Shown here: positions 36,779 to 49,013 of the stretch, piece by piece
Layout: each line of letters begins with the position of its first letter
Numbering within the stretch: the stretch's first letter is position 1
Source: Osmia lignaria lignaria
Taxonomy: Eukaryota > Arthropoda > Insecta > Hymenoptera > Megachilidae
Reading direction: 5' to 3'
DNA: 64,000 nucleotides
NCBI RefSeq assembly: GCF_051020975.1
Contig: NW_027478160.1
Location: forward strand, 16,142,001-16,206,000
Notes under the pieces: generated by a model
What the model saw: the letters and a program-made list of their open reading frames with translations, nothing else
Databases searched by the model: none
Told to the model about the DNA's origin: nothing
Made by a program: the position numbers and the translations under genes

Positions 36779-39031
36779 TCAGATGCGTCGTTTTCGAGAT
36801 ATATCGAGATATTTAAAAGTTCCGAAGCCGCACCAACATAATAGAGATACAGAAACATCGTGGCCCCTTTCTTTGGGATAACTCTGCACTATTGCGAGTT
36901 GGAAATGCCACTTCCAGTTTAGCTGTGCAGAAGAAGAACAACAAGAAGAAGAAATATCTCGAAATATGTCTGTCAGGACCCTTCCCTTGAGATAAATCTG
37001 CAAATATCTCGGAAACGAAGCGAGCTATTGCAAAACGTTAAGAGACCTTTTTTGTAGAGAATTAAGTTTCCTACTTTTTATGTTCTATGATATTTTTTGA
37101 TCAGATGCGTAGTTCTCGAGATATATCAAGATATTTAAAAGTTCCGAAGCTGCACCAACATAATAGAGGTGCAGAAACACCGTGGCCTCTTTCTTTGAGA
37201 TAACTCTGCACTATTGCGAGCTGCAAATGCCACTTCCAGCTTAGCTGTGCAGAAGAGGAACAACAAGAAGAAGAAATATCTCGGAATATGTCCGTCAGGC
37301 CCCTTCCCTTGAGATATATCTGCAAATATCTCGGAAACGATGCCAGCTATGGGAAAATGTTAAGAGACCTTTTTTGTAGAGAATTAAGTTTCCTACTTTT
37401 TATCTTCTATGCTATTTTTTGATCAGATGCGTAGTTCTCGAGATATATCAAGATATTTAAAAGTTCCGAAGCCGCACCAACATAATAGAGATACAGAAAC
37501 ACCGTGGCCCCTTTCTTTGAGATAACTCTGCACTATTGCGCGCTGCAAATGCCACTTCCAGCTTAGCTGTGCAGAAGAAGAACAACAAGAAGAAGAAATA
37601 TCTCGAAATATGTCCGTCAGGCCCCTTCCCTTGAGATAAATCTGCAAATATCTCGGAAACGAAGCGAGCTATGGCAAAATGTTAAGAGACCTTTTTTGTA
37701 GAGAATTAAGTTTCCTACTTTTTATGTTCTATGATATTTTTTGATCAGATGCGTAGTTCTCGAGATATATCAAGATATTTAAAAGTTCCGAAGCCGCACT
37801 AACATAATAGAGATACAGAAACACCGTGGCCCCTTTCTTTGAGATAACTCTGCACTATTGCGCGCTGCAAATGCCACTTCCAGCTTAGCTGTGCAGAAGA
37901 AGAACAACAAGAAGAAGAAATATCTCGAGATATGTCCGTCAGGCCCCTTCCCTTGAGATAAATCTGCAAATATCTCGGAAACGAAGCGAGCTATGGCAAA
38001 ATGTTAAGAGACCTTTTTTGTAGAGAATTAAGTTTCCTACTTTTTATGTTCTATGATATTTTTTGATCAGATGCGTAGTTCTCGAGATATATCAAGATAT
38101 TTAAAAGTTCCGAAGCCGCACCAACATAATAGAGATACAGAAACACCGTGGCCCCTTTCTTTGAGATAACTCTGCACTACTGCGAGCTGCAAATGCCACT
38201 TCCAGCTTAGCTGTGCAGAAGAAGAACAACAAGAAGAAGAAATATCTGGAAATATGTCCGTCAGGCCCCTTCCCTTGAGATAAATCTGCAAATATCTCGG
38301 AAACGAAGCGAGCTACGGCAAAATGTTAAGAGACCTTTTTTGTAGAAAATTAGGATTCCTACTTTTTATGTTCTATGATATTTTTTGACCAGATGCGTAG
38401 TTCTCGAGATATATCAAGATATTTAAAAGTTCCGAAGCCGCACTAACATAATAGAGATACAGAAACACCGTGGCCCCGTTCTTTGAGATAACTCTGCACT
38501 ATTGCGCGCTGCAAATGCCACTTCCAGCTTAGCTGTGCAGAAGAAGAACAACAAGAAGAAGAAATATCTCGGAATATGTCCGTCAGGCCCCTTCCCTTGA
38601 GATATATCTGCAAATATCTCGGAAACGATGCCAGCTATGGGAAAATGTTAAGAGACCTTTTTTGTAGAGAATTAAGTTTCCTACTTTTTATCTTCTATGC
38701 TATTTTTTGATCAGATGCGTAGTTCTCGAGATATATCAAGATATTTAAAAGTTCCGAAGCCGCACCAACATAATAGAGATACAGAAACACCGTGGCCCCT
38801 TTCTTTGAGATAACTCTGCACTATTGCGCGCTGCAAATGCCACTTCCAGCTTAGCTGTGCAGAAGAGGAACAACAAGAAGAAGAAATATCTCGGAATATG
38901 TCGTCAGGCCCCTTCCCTTGAGCTAAATCTGCAAATATCTCGGAAACGATGCCAGCTATGGGAAAATGTTAAGAGACCTTTTTTGTAGAGAATTATGTTT
39001 CCTACTTTTTATGTTCTATGATATTTTTTGA
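36779..39031. repeat. Second HOR, 7-monomer form (2253 bp)
   Basis: The order is I', L, M, B, N, O, P. I' has gatgcg with ttttcgag, acatcgtgg, ctttgggata and gagttggaaatg. N has ctactgcg, atatctggaaat and gctacggc with gaaaattaggatt. O has tgaccagatgcg and ggccccgttc. P has a 1-bp deletion (aatatgtcgtcagg) with gagctaaat. The first unit is a hybrid that joins the first HOR to this one: A-like through 36851 and I-like from 36876. It also has the private gatgcgtcgtttt. Confidence 0.87.
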
Positions 39032-42000
39032 TCAGATGCGTAGTTTTCGAGATATATCGAGATATTTAAAAGTTCCGAAGCCGCACCAACATAATAGAGA
39101 TACAGAAACATCGTGGCCCCTTTCTTTGGGATAACTCTGCACTATTGCGAGTTGGAAATGCCACTTCCAGTTTAGCTGTGCAGAAGAAGAACAACAAGAA
39201 GAAGAAATATCTCGAAATATGTCTGTCAGGACCCTTCCCTTGAGATAAATCTGCAAATATCTCGGAAACGAAGCGAGCTATTGCAAAACGTTAAGAGACC
39301 TTTTTTGTAGAGAATTAAGTTTCCTACTTTTTATGTTCTATGATATTTTTTGATCAGATGCGTAGTTCTCGAGATATATCAAGATATTTAAAAGTTCCGA
39401 AGCTGCACCAACATAATAGAGGTGCAGAAACACCGTGGCCTCTTTCTTTGAGATAACTCTGCACTATTGCGAGCTGCAAATGCCACTTCCAGCTTAGCTG
39501 TGCAGAAGAGGAACAACAAGAAGAAGAAATATCTCGGAATATGTCCGTCAGGCCCCTTCCCTTGAGATATATCTGCAAATATCTCGGAAACGATGCCAGC
39601 TATGGGAAAATGTTAAGAGACCTTTCTTGTAGAGAATTAAGTTTCCTACTTTTTATCTTCTATGCTATTTTTTGATCAGATGCGTAGTTCTCGAGATATA
39701 TCAAGATATTTAAAAGTTCCGAAGCCGCACCAACATAATAGAGATACAGAAACACCGTGGCCCCTTTCTTTGAGATAACTCTGCACTATTGCGCGCTGCA
39801 AATGCCACTTCCAGCTTAGCTGTGCAGAAGAAGAACAACAAGAAGAAGAAATATCTCGAAATATGTCCGTCAGGCCCCTTCCCTTGAGATAAATCTGCAA
39901 ATATCTCGGAAACGAAGCGAGCTATGGCAAAATGTTAAGAGACCTTTTTTGTAGAGAATTAAGTTTCCTACTTTTTATGTTCTATGATATTTTTTGATCA
40001 GATGCGTAGTTCTCGAGATATATCAAGATATTTAAAAGTTCCGAAGCCGCACTAACATAATAGAGATACAGAAACACCGTGGCCCCTTTCTTTGAGATAA
40101 CTCTGCACTATTGCGCGCTGCAAATGCCACTTCCAGCTTAGCTGTGCAGAAGAAGAACAACAAGAAGAAGAAATATCTCGAGATATGTCCGTCAGGCCCC
40201 TTCCCTTGAGATAAATCTGCAAATATCTCGGAAACGAAGCGAGCTATGGCAAAATGTTAAGAGACCTTTTTTGTAGAGAATTAAGTTTCCTACTTTTTAT
40301 GTTCTATGATATTTTTTGATCAGATGCGTAGTTCTCGAGATATATCAAGATATTTAAAAGTTCCGAAGCCGCACCAACATAATAGAGATACAGAAACACC
40401 GTGGCCCCTTTCTTTGAGATAACTCTGCACTACTGCGAGCTGCAAATGCCACTTCCAGCTTAGCTGTGCAGAAGAAGAACAACAAGAAGAAGAAATATCT
40501 GGAAATATGTCCGTCAGGCCCCTTCCCTTGAGATAAATCTGCAAATATCTCGGAAACGAAGCGAGCTACGGCAAAATGTTAAGAGACCTTTTTTGTAGAA
40601 AATTAGGATTCCTACTTTTTATGTTCTATGATATTTTTTGACCAGATGCGTAGTTCTCGAGATATATCAAGATATTTAAAAGTTCCGAAGCCGCACTAAC
40701 ATAATAGAGATACAGAAACACCGTGGCCCCGTTCTTTGAGATAACTCTGCACTATTGCGCGCTGCAAATGCCACTTCCAGCTTAGCTGTGCAGAAGAAGA
40801 ACAACAAGAAGAAGAAATATCTCGGAATATGTCCGTCAGGCCCCTTCCCTTGAGATATATCTGCAAATATCTCGGAAACGATGCCAGCTATGGGAAAATG
40901 TTAAGAGACCTTTTTTGTAGAGAATTAAGTTTCCTACTTTTTATCTTCTATGCTATTTTTTGATCAGATGCGTAGTTCTCGAGATATATCAAGATATTTA
41001 AAAGTTCCGAAGCCGCACCAACATAATAGAGATACAGAAACACCGTGGCCCCTTTCTTTGAGATAACTCTGCACTATTGCGCGCTGCAAATGCCACTTCC
41101 AGCTTAGCTGTGCAGAAGAAGAACAACAAGAAGAAGAAATATCTCGAAATATGTCCGTCAGGCCCCTTCCCTTGAGATAAATCTGCAAATATCTCGGAAA
41201 CGAAGCGAGCTATGGCAAAATGTTAAGAGACCTTTTTTGTAGAGAATTAAGTTTCCTACTTTTTATGTTCTATGATATTTTTTGATCAGATGCGTAGTTC
41301 TCGAGATATATCAAGATATTTAAAAGTTCCGAAGCCGCACTAACATAATAGAGATACAGAAACACCGTGGCCCCTTTCTTTGAGATAACTCTGCACTATT
41401 GCGCGCTGCAAATGCCACTTCCAGCTTAGCTGTGCAGAAGAAGAACAACAAGAAGAAGAAATATCTCGAGATATGTCCGTCAGGCCCCTTCCCTTGAGAT
41501 AAATCTGCAAATATCTCGGAAACGAAGCGAGCTATGGCAAAATGTTAAGAGACCTTTTTTGTAGAGAATTAAGTTTCCTACTTTTTATGTTCTATGATAT
41601 TTTTTGATCAGATGCGTAGTTCTCGAGATATATCAAGATATTTAAAAGTTCCGAAGCCGCACCAACATAATAGAGATACAGAAACACCGTGGCCCCTTTC
41701 TTTGAGATAACTCTGCACTACTGCGAGCTGCAAATGCCACTTCCAGCTTAGCTGTGCAGAAGAAGAACAACAAGAAGAAGAAACATCTGGAAATATGTCC
41801 GTCAGGCCCCTTCCCTTGAGATAAATCTGCAAATATCTCGGAAACGAAGCGAGCTATGGCAAAATGTTAAGAGACCTTTTTTGTAGACAATTATGTTTCC
41901 TACAATTTATGTTCTATGATATTTTCTGACCAGATTCGTAGTTCTCGAGATATATCAAGATATTTAAAAGTTCCGAAGCCGCACCAACATAATAGAGATA

Positions 42001-43860
42001 CAGAAACACCGTGGCCCCTCTCTTTGAGATAACTCTGCACTATTGCGAGCTGCAAATGCCACGTCCAGTTTAGCTGTGCAGAAGAAGAACAACAAGAAGA
42101 AGAAATATCTCGAAATATGTCCGTCAGGACCCTTCCCTTGAGATAAATCTGCAAATATCTCGGAAACGAAGCGAGCTATGGCAAAATGTTAAGAGACCTT
42201 TTTTGTAGAGAATTATGTTTCCTACTTTTTATGTTCTATGATATTTTTTGATCAGACGCGTAGTTCTCGAGATATATCAAGATATTTAAAAGTTCCGACG
42301 CCGCACCAACATAATAGAGATACAGAAACACCGTGGCCCCTTTCTTTGAGATAACTCTGCACTATTGCGAGCTGCAAATGCCACTTCCAGCTTAGCTGTG
42401 CAGAAGAAGAACAACAAGAAGAAGAAATATCTCGAAATATGTCCGTCAGGCCCCTTCCCTTGAGATAAATCTGCAAATATCTCGGAAACGAAGCGAGCTA
42501 TGGCAAAATGTTAAGAGACCTTTTTTGTAGAGAATTAAGTTTCCTACTTTTTATGTTCTATGATATTTTTTGATCAGATGCGTAGTTCTCGAGATATATC
42601 AAGATATTTAAAAGTTCCGAAGCCGCACTAACATAATAGAGATACAGAAACACCGTGGCCCCTTTCTTTGAGATAACTCTGCACTATTGCGCGCTGCAAA
42701 TGCCACTTCCAGCTTAGCTGTGCAGAAGAAGAACAACAAGAAGAAGAAATATCTCGAGATATGTCCGTCAGGCCCCTTCCCTTGAGATAAATCTGCAAAT
42801 ATCTCGGAAACGAAGCGAGCTATGGCAAAATGTTAAGAGACCTTTTTTGTAGAGAATTAAGTTTCCTACTTTTTATGTTCTATGATATTTTTTGATCAGA
42901 TGCGTAGTTCTCGAGATATATCAAGATATTTAAAAGTTCCGAAGCCGCACCAACATAATAGAGATACAGAAACACCGTGGCCCCTTTCTTTGAGATAACT
43001 CTGCACTACTGCGAGCTGCAAATGCCACTTCCAGCTTAGCTGTGCAGAAGAAGAACAACAAGAAGAAGAAATATCTGGAAATATGTCCGTCAGGCCCCTT
43101 CCCTTGAGATAAATCTGCAAATATCTCGGAAACGAAGCGAGCTACGGCAAAATGTTAAGAGACCTTTTTTGTAGAAAATTAGGATTCCTACTTTTTATGT
43201 TCTATGATATTTTTTGACCAGATGCGTAGTTCTCGAGATATATCAAGATATTTAAAAGTTCCGAAGCCGCACTAACATAATAGAGATACAGAAACACCGT
43301 GGCCCCGTTCTTTGAGATAACTCTGCACTATTGCGCGCTGCAAATGCCACTTCCAGCTTAGCTGTGCAGAAGAAGAACAACAAGAAGAAGAAATATCTCG
43401 GAATATGTCCGTCAGGCCCCTTCCCTTGAGATATATCTGCAAATATCTCGGAAACGATGCCAGCTATGGGAAAATGTTAAGAGACCTTTTTTGTAGAGAA
43501 TTAAGTTTCCTACTTTTTATCTTCTATGCTATTTTTTGATCAGATGCGTAGTTCTCGAGATATATCAAGATATTTAAAAGTTCCGAAGCCGCACCAACAT
43601 AATAGAGATACAGAAACACCGTGGCCCCTTTCTTTGAGATAACTCTGCACTATTGCGCGCTGCAAATGCCACTTCCAGCTTAGCTGTGCAGAAGAGGAAC
43701 AACAAGAAGAAGAAATATCTCGGAATATGTCGTCAGGCCCCTTCCCTTGAGCTAAATCTGCAAATATCTCGGAAACGATGCCAGCTATGGGAAAATGTTA
43801 AGAGACCTTTTTTGTAGAGAATTATGTTTCCTACTTTTTATGTTCTATGATATTTTTTGA
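39032..43860. repeat. Second HOR, 15-monomer form (4829 bp)
   Basis: The order is I', L, M, B, N, O, M, B, N', Q, R, B, N, O, P. It equals the 7-mer with eight extra monomers (2576 bp) inserted between O and P. N' (41608) has aaacatctgg and gctatggc. Q (41930) has ttttctgaccagattcg and ccacgtccag. R (42252) has gacgcgtag and a private gttccgacgccg. The M-B-N triplet is therefore present twice, with a third B-N. Confidence 0.9.
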
Positions 43861-46800
43861 TCAGATGCGTAGTTTTCGAGATATATCGAGATATTTAAAA
43901 GTTCCGAAGCCGCACCAACATAATAGAGATACAGAAACATCGTGGCCCCTTTCTTTGGGATAACTCTGCACTATTGCGAGTTGGAAATGCCACTTCCAGT
44001 TTAGCTGTGCAGAAGAAGAACAACAAGAAGAAGAAATATCTCGAAATATGTCTGTCAGGACCCTTCCCTTGAGATAAATCTGCAAATATCTCGGAAACGA
44101 AGCGAGCTATTGCAAAACGTTAAGAGACCTTTTTTGTAGAGAATTAAGTTTCCTACTTTTTATGTTCTATGATATTTTTTGATCAGATGCGTAGTTCTCG
44201 AGATATATCAAGATATTTAAAAGTTCCGAAGCTGCACCAACATAATAGAGGTGCAGAAACACCGTGGCCTCTTTCTTTGAGATAACTCTGCACTATTGCG
44301 AGCTGCAAATGCCACTTCCAGCTTAGCTGTGCAGAAGAGGAACAACAAGAAGAAGAAATATCTCGGAATATGTCCGTCAGGCCCCTTCCCTTGAGATATA
44401 TCTGCAAATATCTCGGAAACGATGCCAGCTATGGGAAAATGTTAAGAGACCTTTCTTGTAGAGAATTAAGTTTCCTACTTTTTATCTTCTATGCTATTTT
44501 TTGATCAGATGCGTAGTTCTCGAGATATATCAAGATATTTAAAAGTTCCGAAGCCGCACCAACATAATAGAGATACAGAAACACCGTGGCCCCTTTCTTT
44601 GAGATAACTCTGCACTATTGCGCGCTGCAAATGCCACTTCCAGCTTAGCTGTGCAGAAGAAGAACAACAAGAAGAAGAAATATCTCGAAATATGTCCGTC
44701 AGGCCCCTTCCCTTGAGATAAATCTGCAAATATCTCGGAAACGAAGCGAGCTATGGCAAAATGTTAAGAGACCTTTTTTGTAGAGAATTAAGTTTCCTAC
44801 TTTTTATGTTCTATGATATTTTTTGATCAGATGCGTAGTTCTCGAGATATATCAAGATATTTAAAAGTTCCGAAGCCGCACTAACATAATAGAGATACAG
44901 AAACACCGTGGCCCCTTTCTTTGAGATAACTCTGCACTATTGCGCGCTGCAAATGCCACTTCCAGCTTAGCTGTGCAGAAGAAGAACAACAAGAAGAAGA
45001 AATATCTCGAGATATGTCCGTCAGGCCCCTTCCCTTGAGATAAATCTGCAAATATCTCGGAAACGAAGCGAGCTATGGCAAAATGTTAAGAGACCTTTTT
45101 TGTAGAGAATTAAGTTTCCTACTTTTTATGTTCTATGATATTTTTTGATCAGATGCGTAGTCCTCGAGATATATCAAGATATTTAAAAGTTCCGAAGCCG
45201 CACCAACATAATAGAGATACAGAAACACCGTGGCCCCTTTCTTTGAGATAACTCTGCACTACTGCGAGCTGCAAATGCCACTTCCAGCTTAGCTGTGCAG
45301 AAGAAGAACAACAAGAAGAAGAAATATCTGGAAATATGTCCGTCAGGCCCCTTCCCTTGAGATAAATCTGCAAATATCTCGGAAACGAAGCGAGCTACGG
45401 CAAAATGTTAAGAGACCTTTTTTGTAGAAAATTAGGATTCCTACTTTTTATGTTCTATGATATTTTTTGACCAGATGCGTAGTTCTCGAGATATATCAAG
45501 ATATTTAAAAGTTCCGAAGCCGCACTAACATAATAGAGATACAGAAACACCGTGGCCCCGTTCTTTGAGATAACTCTGCACTATTGCGCGCTGCAAATGC
45601 CACTTCCAGCTTAGCTGTGCAGAAGAAGAACAACAAGAAGAAGAAATATCTCGGAATATGTCCGTCAGGCCCCTTCCCTTGAGATATATCTGCAAATATC
45701 TCGGAAACGATGCCAGCTATGGGAAAATGTTAAGAGACCTTTTTTGTAGAGAATTAAGTTTCCTACTTTTTATCTTCTATGCTATTTTTTGATCAGATGC
45801 GTAGTTCTCGAGATATATCAAGATATTTAAAAGTTCCGAAGCCGCACCAACATAATAGAGATACAGAAACACCGTGGCCCCTTTCTTTGAGATAACTCTG
45901 CACTATTGCGCGCTGCAAATGCCACTTCCAGCTTAGCTGTGCAGAAGAAGAACAACAAGAAGAAGAAATATCTCGAAATATGTCCGTCAGGCCCCTTCCC
46001 TTGAGATAAATCTGCAAATATCTCGGAAACGAAGCGAGCTATGGCAAAATGTTAAGAGACCTTTTTTGTAGAGAATGAAGTTTCCTACTTTTTATGTTCT
46101 ATGATATTTTTTGATCAGATGCGTAGTTCTCGAGATATATCAAGATATTTAAAAGTTCCGAAGCCGCACTAACATAATAGAGATACAGAAACACCGTGGC
46201 CCCTTTCTTTGAGATAACTCTGCACTATTGCGCGCTGCAAATGCCACTTCCAGCTTAGCTGTGCAGAAGAAGAACAACAAGAAGAAGAAATATCTCGAGA
46301 TATGTCCGTCAGGCCCCTTCCCTTGAGATAAATCTGCAAATATCTCGGAAACGAAGCGAGCTATGGCAAAATGTTAAGAGACCTTTTTTGTAGAGAATTA
46401 AGTTTCCTACTTTTTATGTTCTATGATATTTTTTGATCAGATGCGTAGTTCTCGAGATATATCAAGATATTTAAAAGTTCCGAAGCCGCACCAACATAAT
46501 AGAGATACAGAAACACCGTGGCCCCTTTCTTTGAGATAACTCTGCACTACTGCGAGCTGCAAATGCCACTTCCAGCTTAGCTGTGCAGAAGAAGAACAAC
46601 AAGAAGAAGAAACATCTGGAAATATGTCCGTCAGGCCCCTTCCCTTGAGATAAATCTGCAAATATCTCGGAAACGAAGCGAGCTATGGCAAAATGTTAAG
46701 AGACCTTTTTTGTAGACAATTATGTTTCCTACAATTTATGTTCTATGATATTTTCTGACCAGATTCGTAGTTCTCGAGATATATCAAGATATTTAAAAGT

Positions 46801-47402
46801 TCCGAAGCCGCACCAACATAATAGAGATACAGAAACACCGTGGCCCCTCTCTTTGAGATAACTCTGCACTATTGCGAGCTGCAAATGCCACGTCCAGTTT
46901 AGCTGTGCAGAAGAAGAACAACAAGAAGAAGAAATATCTCGAAATATGTCCGTCAGGACCCTTCCCTTGAGATAAATCTGCAAATATCTCGGAAACGAAG
47001 CGAGCTATGGCAAAATGTTAAGAGACCTTTTTTGTAGAGAATTATGTTTCCTACTTTTTATGTTCTATGATATTTTTTGATCAGACGCGTAGTTCTCGAG
47101 ATATATCAAGATATTTAAAAGTTCCGAAGCCGCACCAACATAATAGAGATACAGAAACACCGTGGCCCCTTTCTTTGAGATAACTCTGCACTATTGCGAG
47201 CTGCAAATGCCACTTCCAGCTTAGCTGTGCAGAAGAAGAACAACAAGAAGAAGAAATATCTCGAAATATGTCCGTCAGGCCCCTGCCCTTGAGATATATC
47301 TGCAAATATCTCGGAAACAAAGCGAGCTATGGCAAAATGTTAAGAGACCTTTTTTGTAGAGAATTAAGTTTCCTACTTTTTATGTTCTATGATATTTTTT
47401 GA
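43861..47402. repeat. Second HOR, incomplete 15-mer copy (11 monomers)
   Basis: The order is I', L, M, B, N, O, M, B, N', Q, R, then the pattern stops. Rare shared features with 39032-42573 include gacctttcttgtag after L. Visible differences are very few: gtcctcgag at 45172, gagaatgaag near 46076, and gttccgaagccg in R. The tail of R (cccctgccc, gagatatat, ggaaacaaagcg) no longer matches the earlier R, so the HOR ends within this unit. Confidence 0.88.
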
Positions 47403-49013
47403 TCAGATGCGCAGTTCTCGAGATATATCAAGATATTTAAAAGTTCCGAAGCCGCACCAACATAATAGAGATACAGAAACACCGTGGCCCCTTTCTTTGA
47501 GATAACTCTGCACTATTGCGCGCTGCAAATGCCACTTCCAGCTTAGCTGTGCAGAAGAAGAACAACAAGAAGAAGAAATATCTCGAAATATGTCCGTCAG
47601 GCCCCTTACCTTGAGATAAATCTGCAAATATCTCGGAAACGAAGCGAGCTATGGCAAAATGTTAAGACACCTTTTTTGTAGAGAATTAAGTTTCCTACTT
47701 TTTATGTTCTATGATATTTTTCGATCAGAGGCGTAGTTCTCGAGATATATCAAGATATTTAAAAGTTCCGAAGCCGCACCAACATAATAGAGATACAGAA
47801 ACACCGTGGCCCCTCTCTTTGAGATAACTCTGCACGACTGCGAGCCGCAAATGCCACTTACAGCTTAGCTGTGCAGAAGAAGAACAACGAGAAGAAGAAG
47901 TATCTCGAAATATGTCCGTCAGGCCCGTTCCTTTGAGCTGAATCTGCAAATATCTCGGAAACGAAGCGAGCTATGGCAAAATGTTAAGAGACGTTTTTTG
48001 TAGTGAATTATGTTTCCTACAATTTATGTTCTATGATATTTTTTGATCAGAAGCGTAGTTTTCGAGATATATCGAGATATTTAAAAGTTCCGAAGCCGCA
48101 CCAACATAATAGAGATACAGAAACACCGTGGCTCCTTTCTTTGAGATAACTCTGCACTACTGCGAGCTGCAAATGCCACTTCCAGCTTAGCTGTGCAGAA
48201 GAAGAACAACAAGAAGAAGAAATATCTCGAAATATGTCCGTCAGGCCCCTTCCCTTGAGATAAATCTGCAAATATCTCGGAAACGAAGCGAGCTATGGCA
48301 AAATGTTAAGAGACCTTTTTTGTAGAGACTTAAGTTTCCTACTTTTTATGTTCTATGATATTTTTCGATCAGAGGCGTAGTTCTCGAGATATATCAAGAT
48401 ATTTAAAAGTTCCGAAGCCGCACCAACATAATAGAGATACAGAAACACCGTGGCCCCTTTCTTTGAGATAACTCTGCACGATTGCGAGCTGGAAATGCCA
48501 CTTCCAGTTTAGCTGTGCAGAAGAAGAACAACAAGAAGAAGAAATATCTCGAAATATGTCCATCAGGACCCTTCCCTTGAGATAAATCTGCAAATATCTC
48601 GGAAACGAAGCGAGCTATGGCAAAATGTTAAGAGACGTTTTTTGTAGAGAATTATGTTTCCTACAATTTATGTTCTATGATATTTTTTGATCAGAAGCGT
48701 AGTTTTCGAGATATATCGAGATACTTAAAAGTTCCGAAGCCGCACCAACATAATAGAGATACAGAAACACCGTGGCCCCTTTCTTTGAGATAACTCGGCA
48801 ACTATTGCGCGCTGCAAATGGCACTTCCAGCTTAGCTGTGCAGAAGAAGAACAACAAGAAGAAGAAATATCTCGACATATGTCCGTCAGGCCCCTTCCCT
48901 TGAGATAAATCTGCAAATATCTCGGAAACGAAGCGAGCTATGGCAAAATGTTAAGAGACCTTTTTTGTAGAGAATTATGTTCCCTACAATTTATGTTCTA
49001 TGATATTTTTTGA
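47403..49013. repeat. Junction block mixing monomers of earlier HORs
   Basis: The five units are an M-like unit with gatgcgcagttc (47403), G with cacgactgcg (47725), D (48047), S with ttcgatcagaggcg plus gagctggaaatg and tccatcagg (48369), and T with a 1-bp insertion (48691). G and D are otherwise members of the first HOR, 11 kb or more to the left. S combines a C1-type head with an I-type body, so it is itself a hybrid. Confidence 0.75.
48691..49013. repeat. 323-bp monomer T with 1-bp insertion, first copy
   Basis: It reads ctcggcaactattgcgcgc with one extra base near 48801, plus aaatggcac and ctcgacatatg. Its head is class 2 (gaagcgtag, gatacttaaaag), unlike the later T copies at 51912 and 56421, which start tgaacagatgcg. 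The insertion haplotype has therefore moved between heads. Confidence 0.85.
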
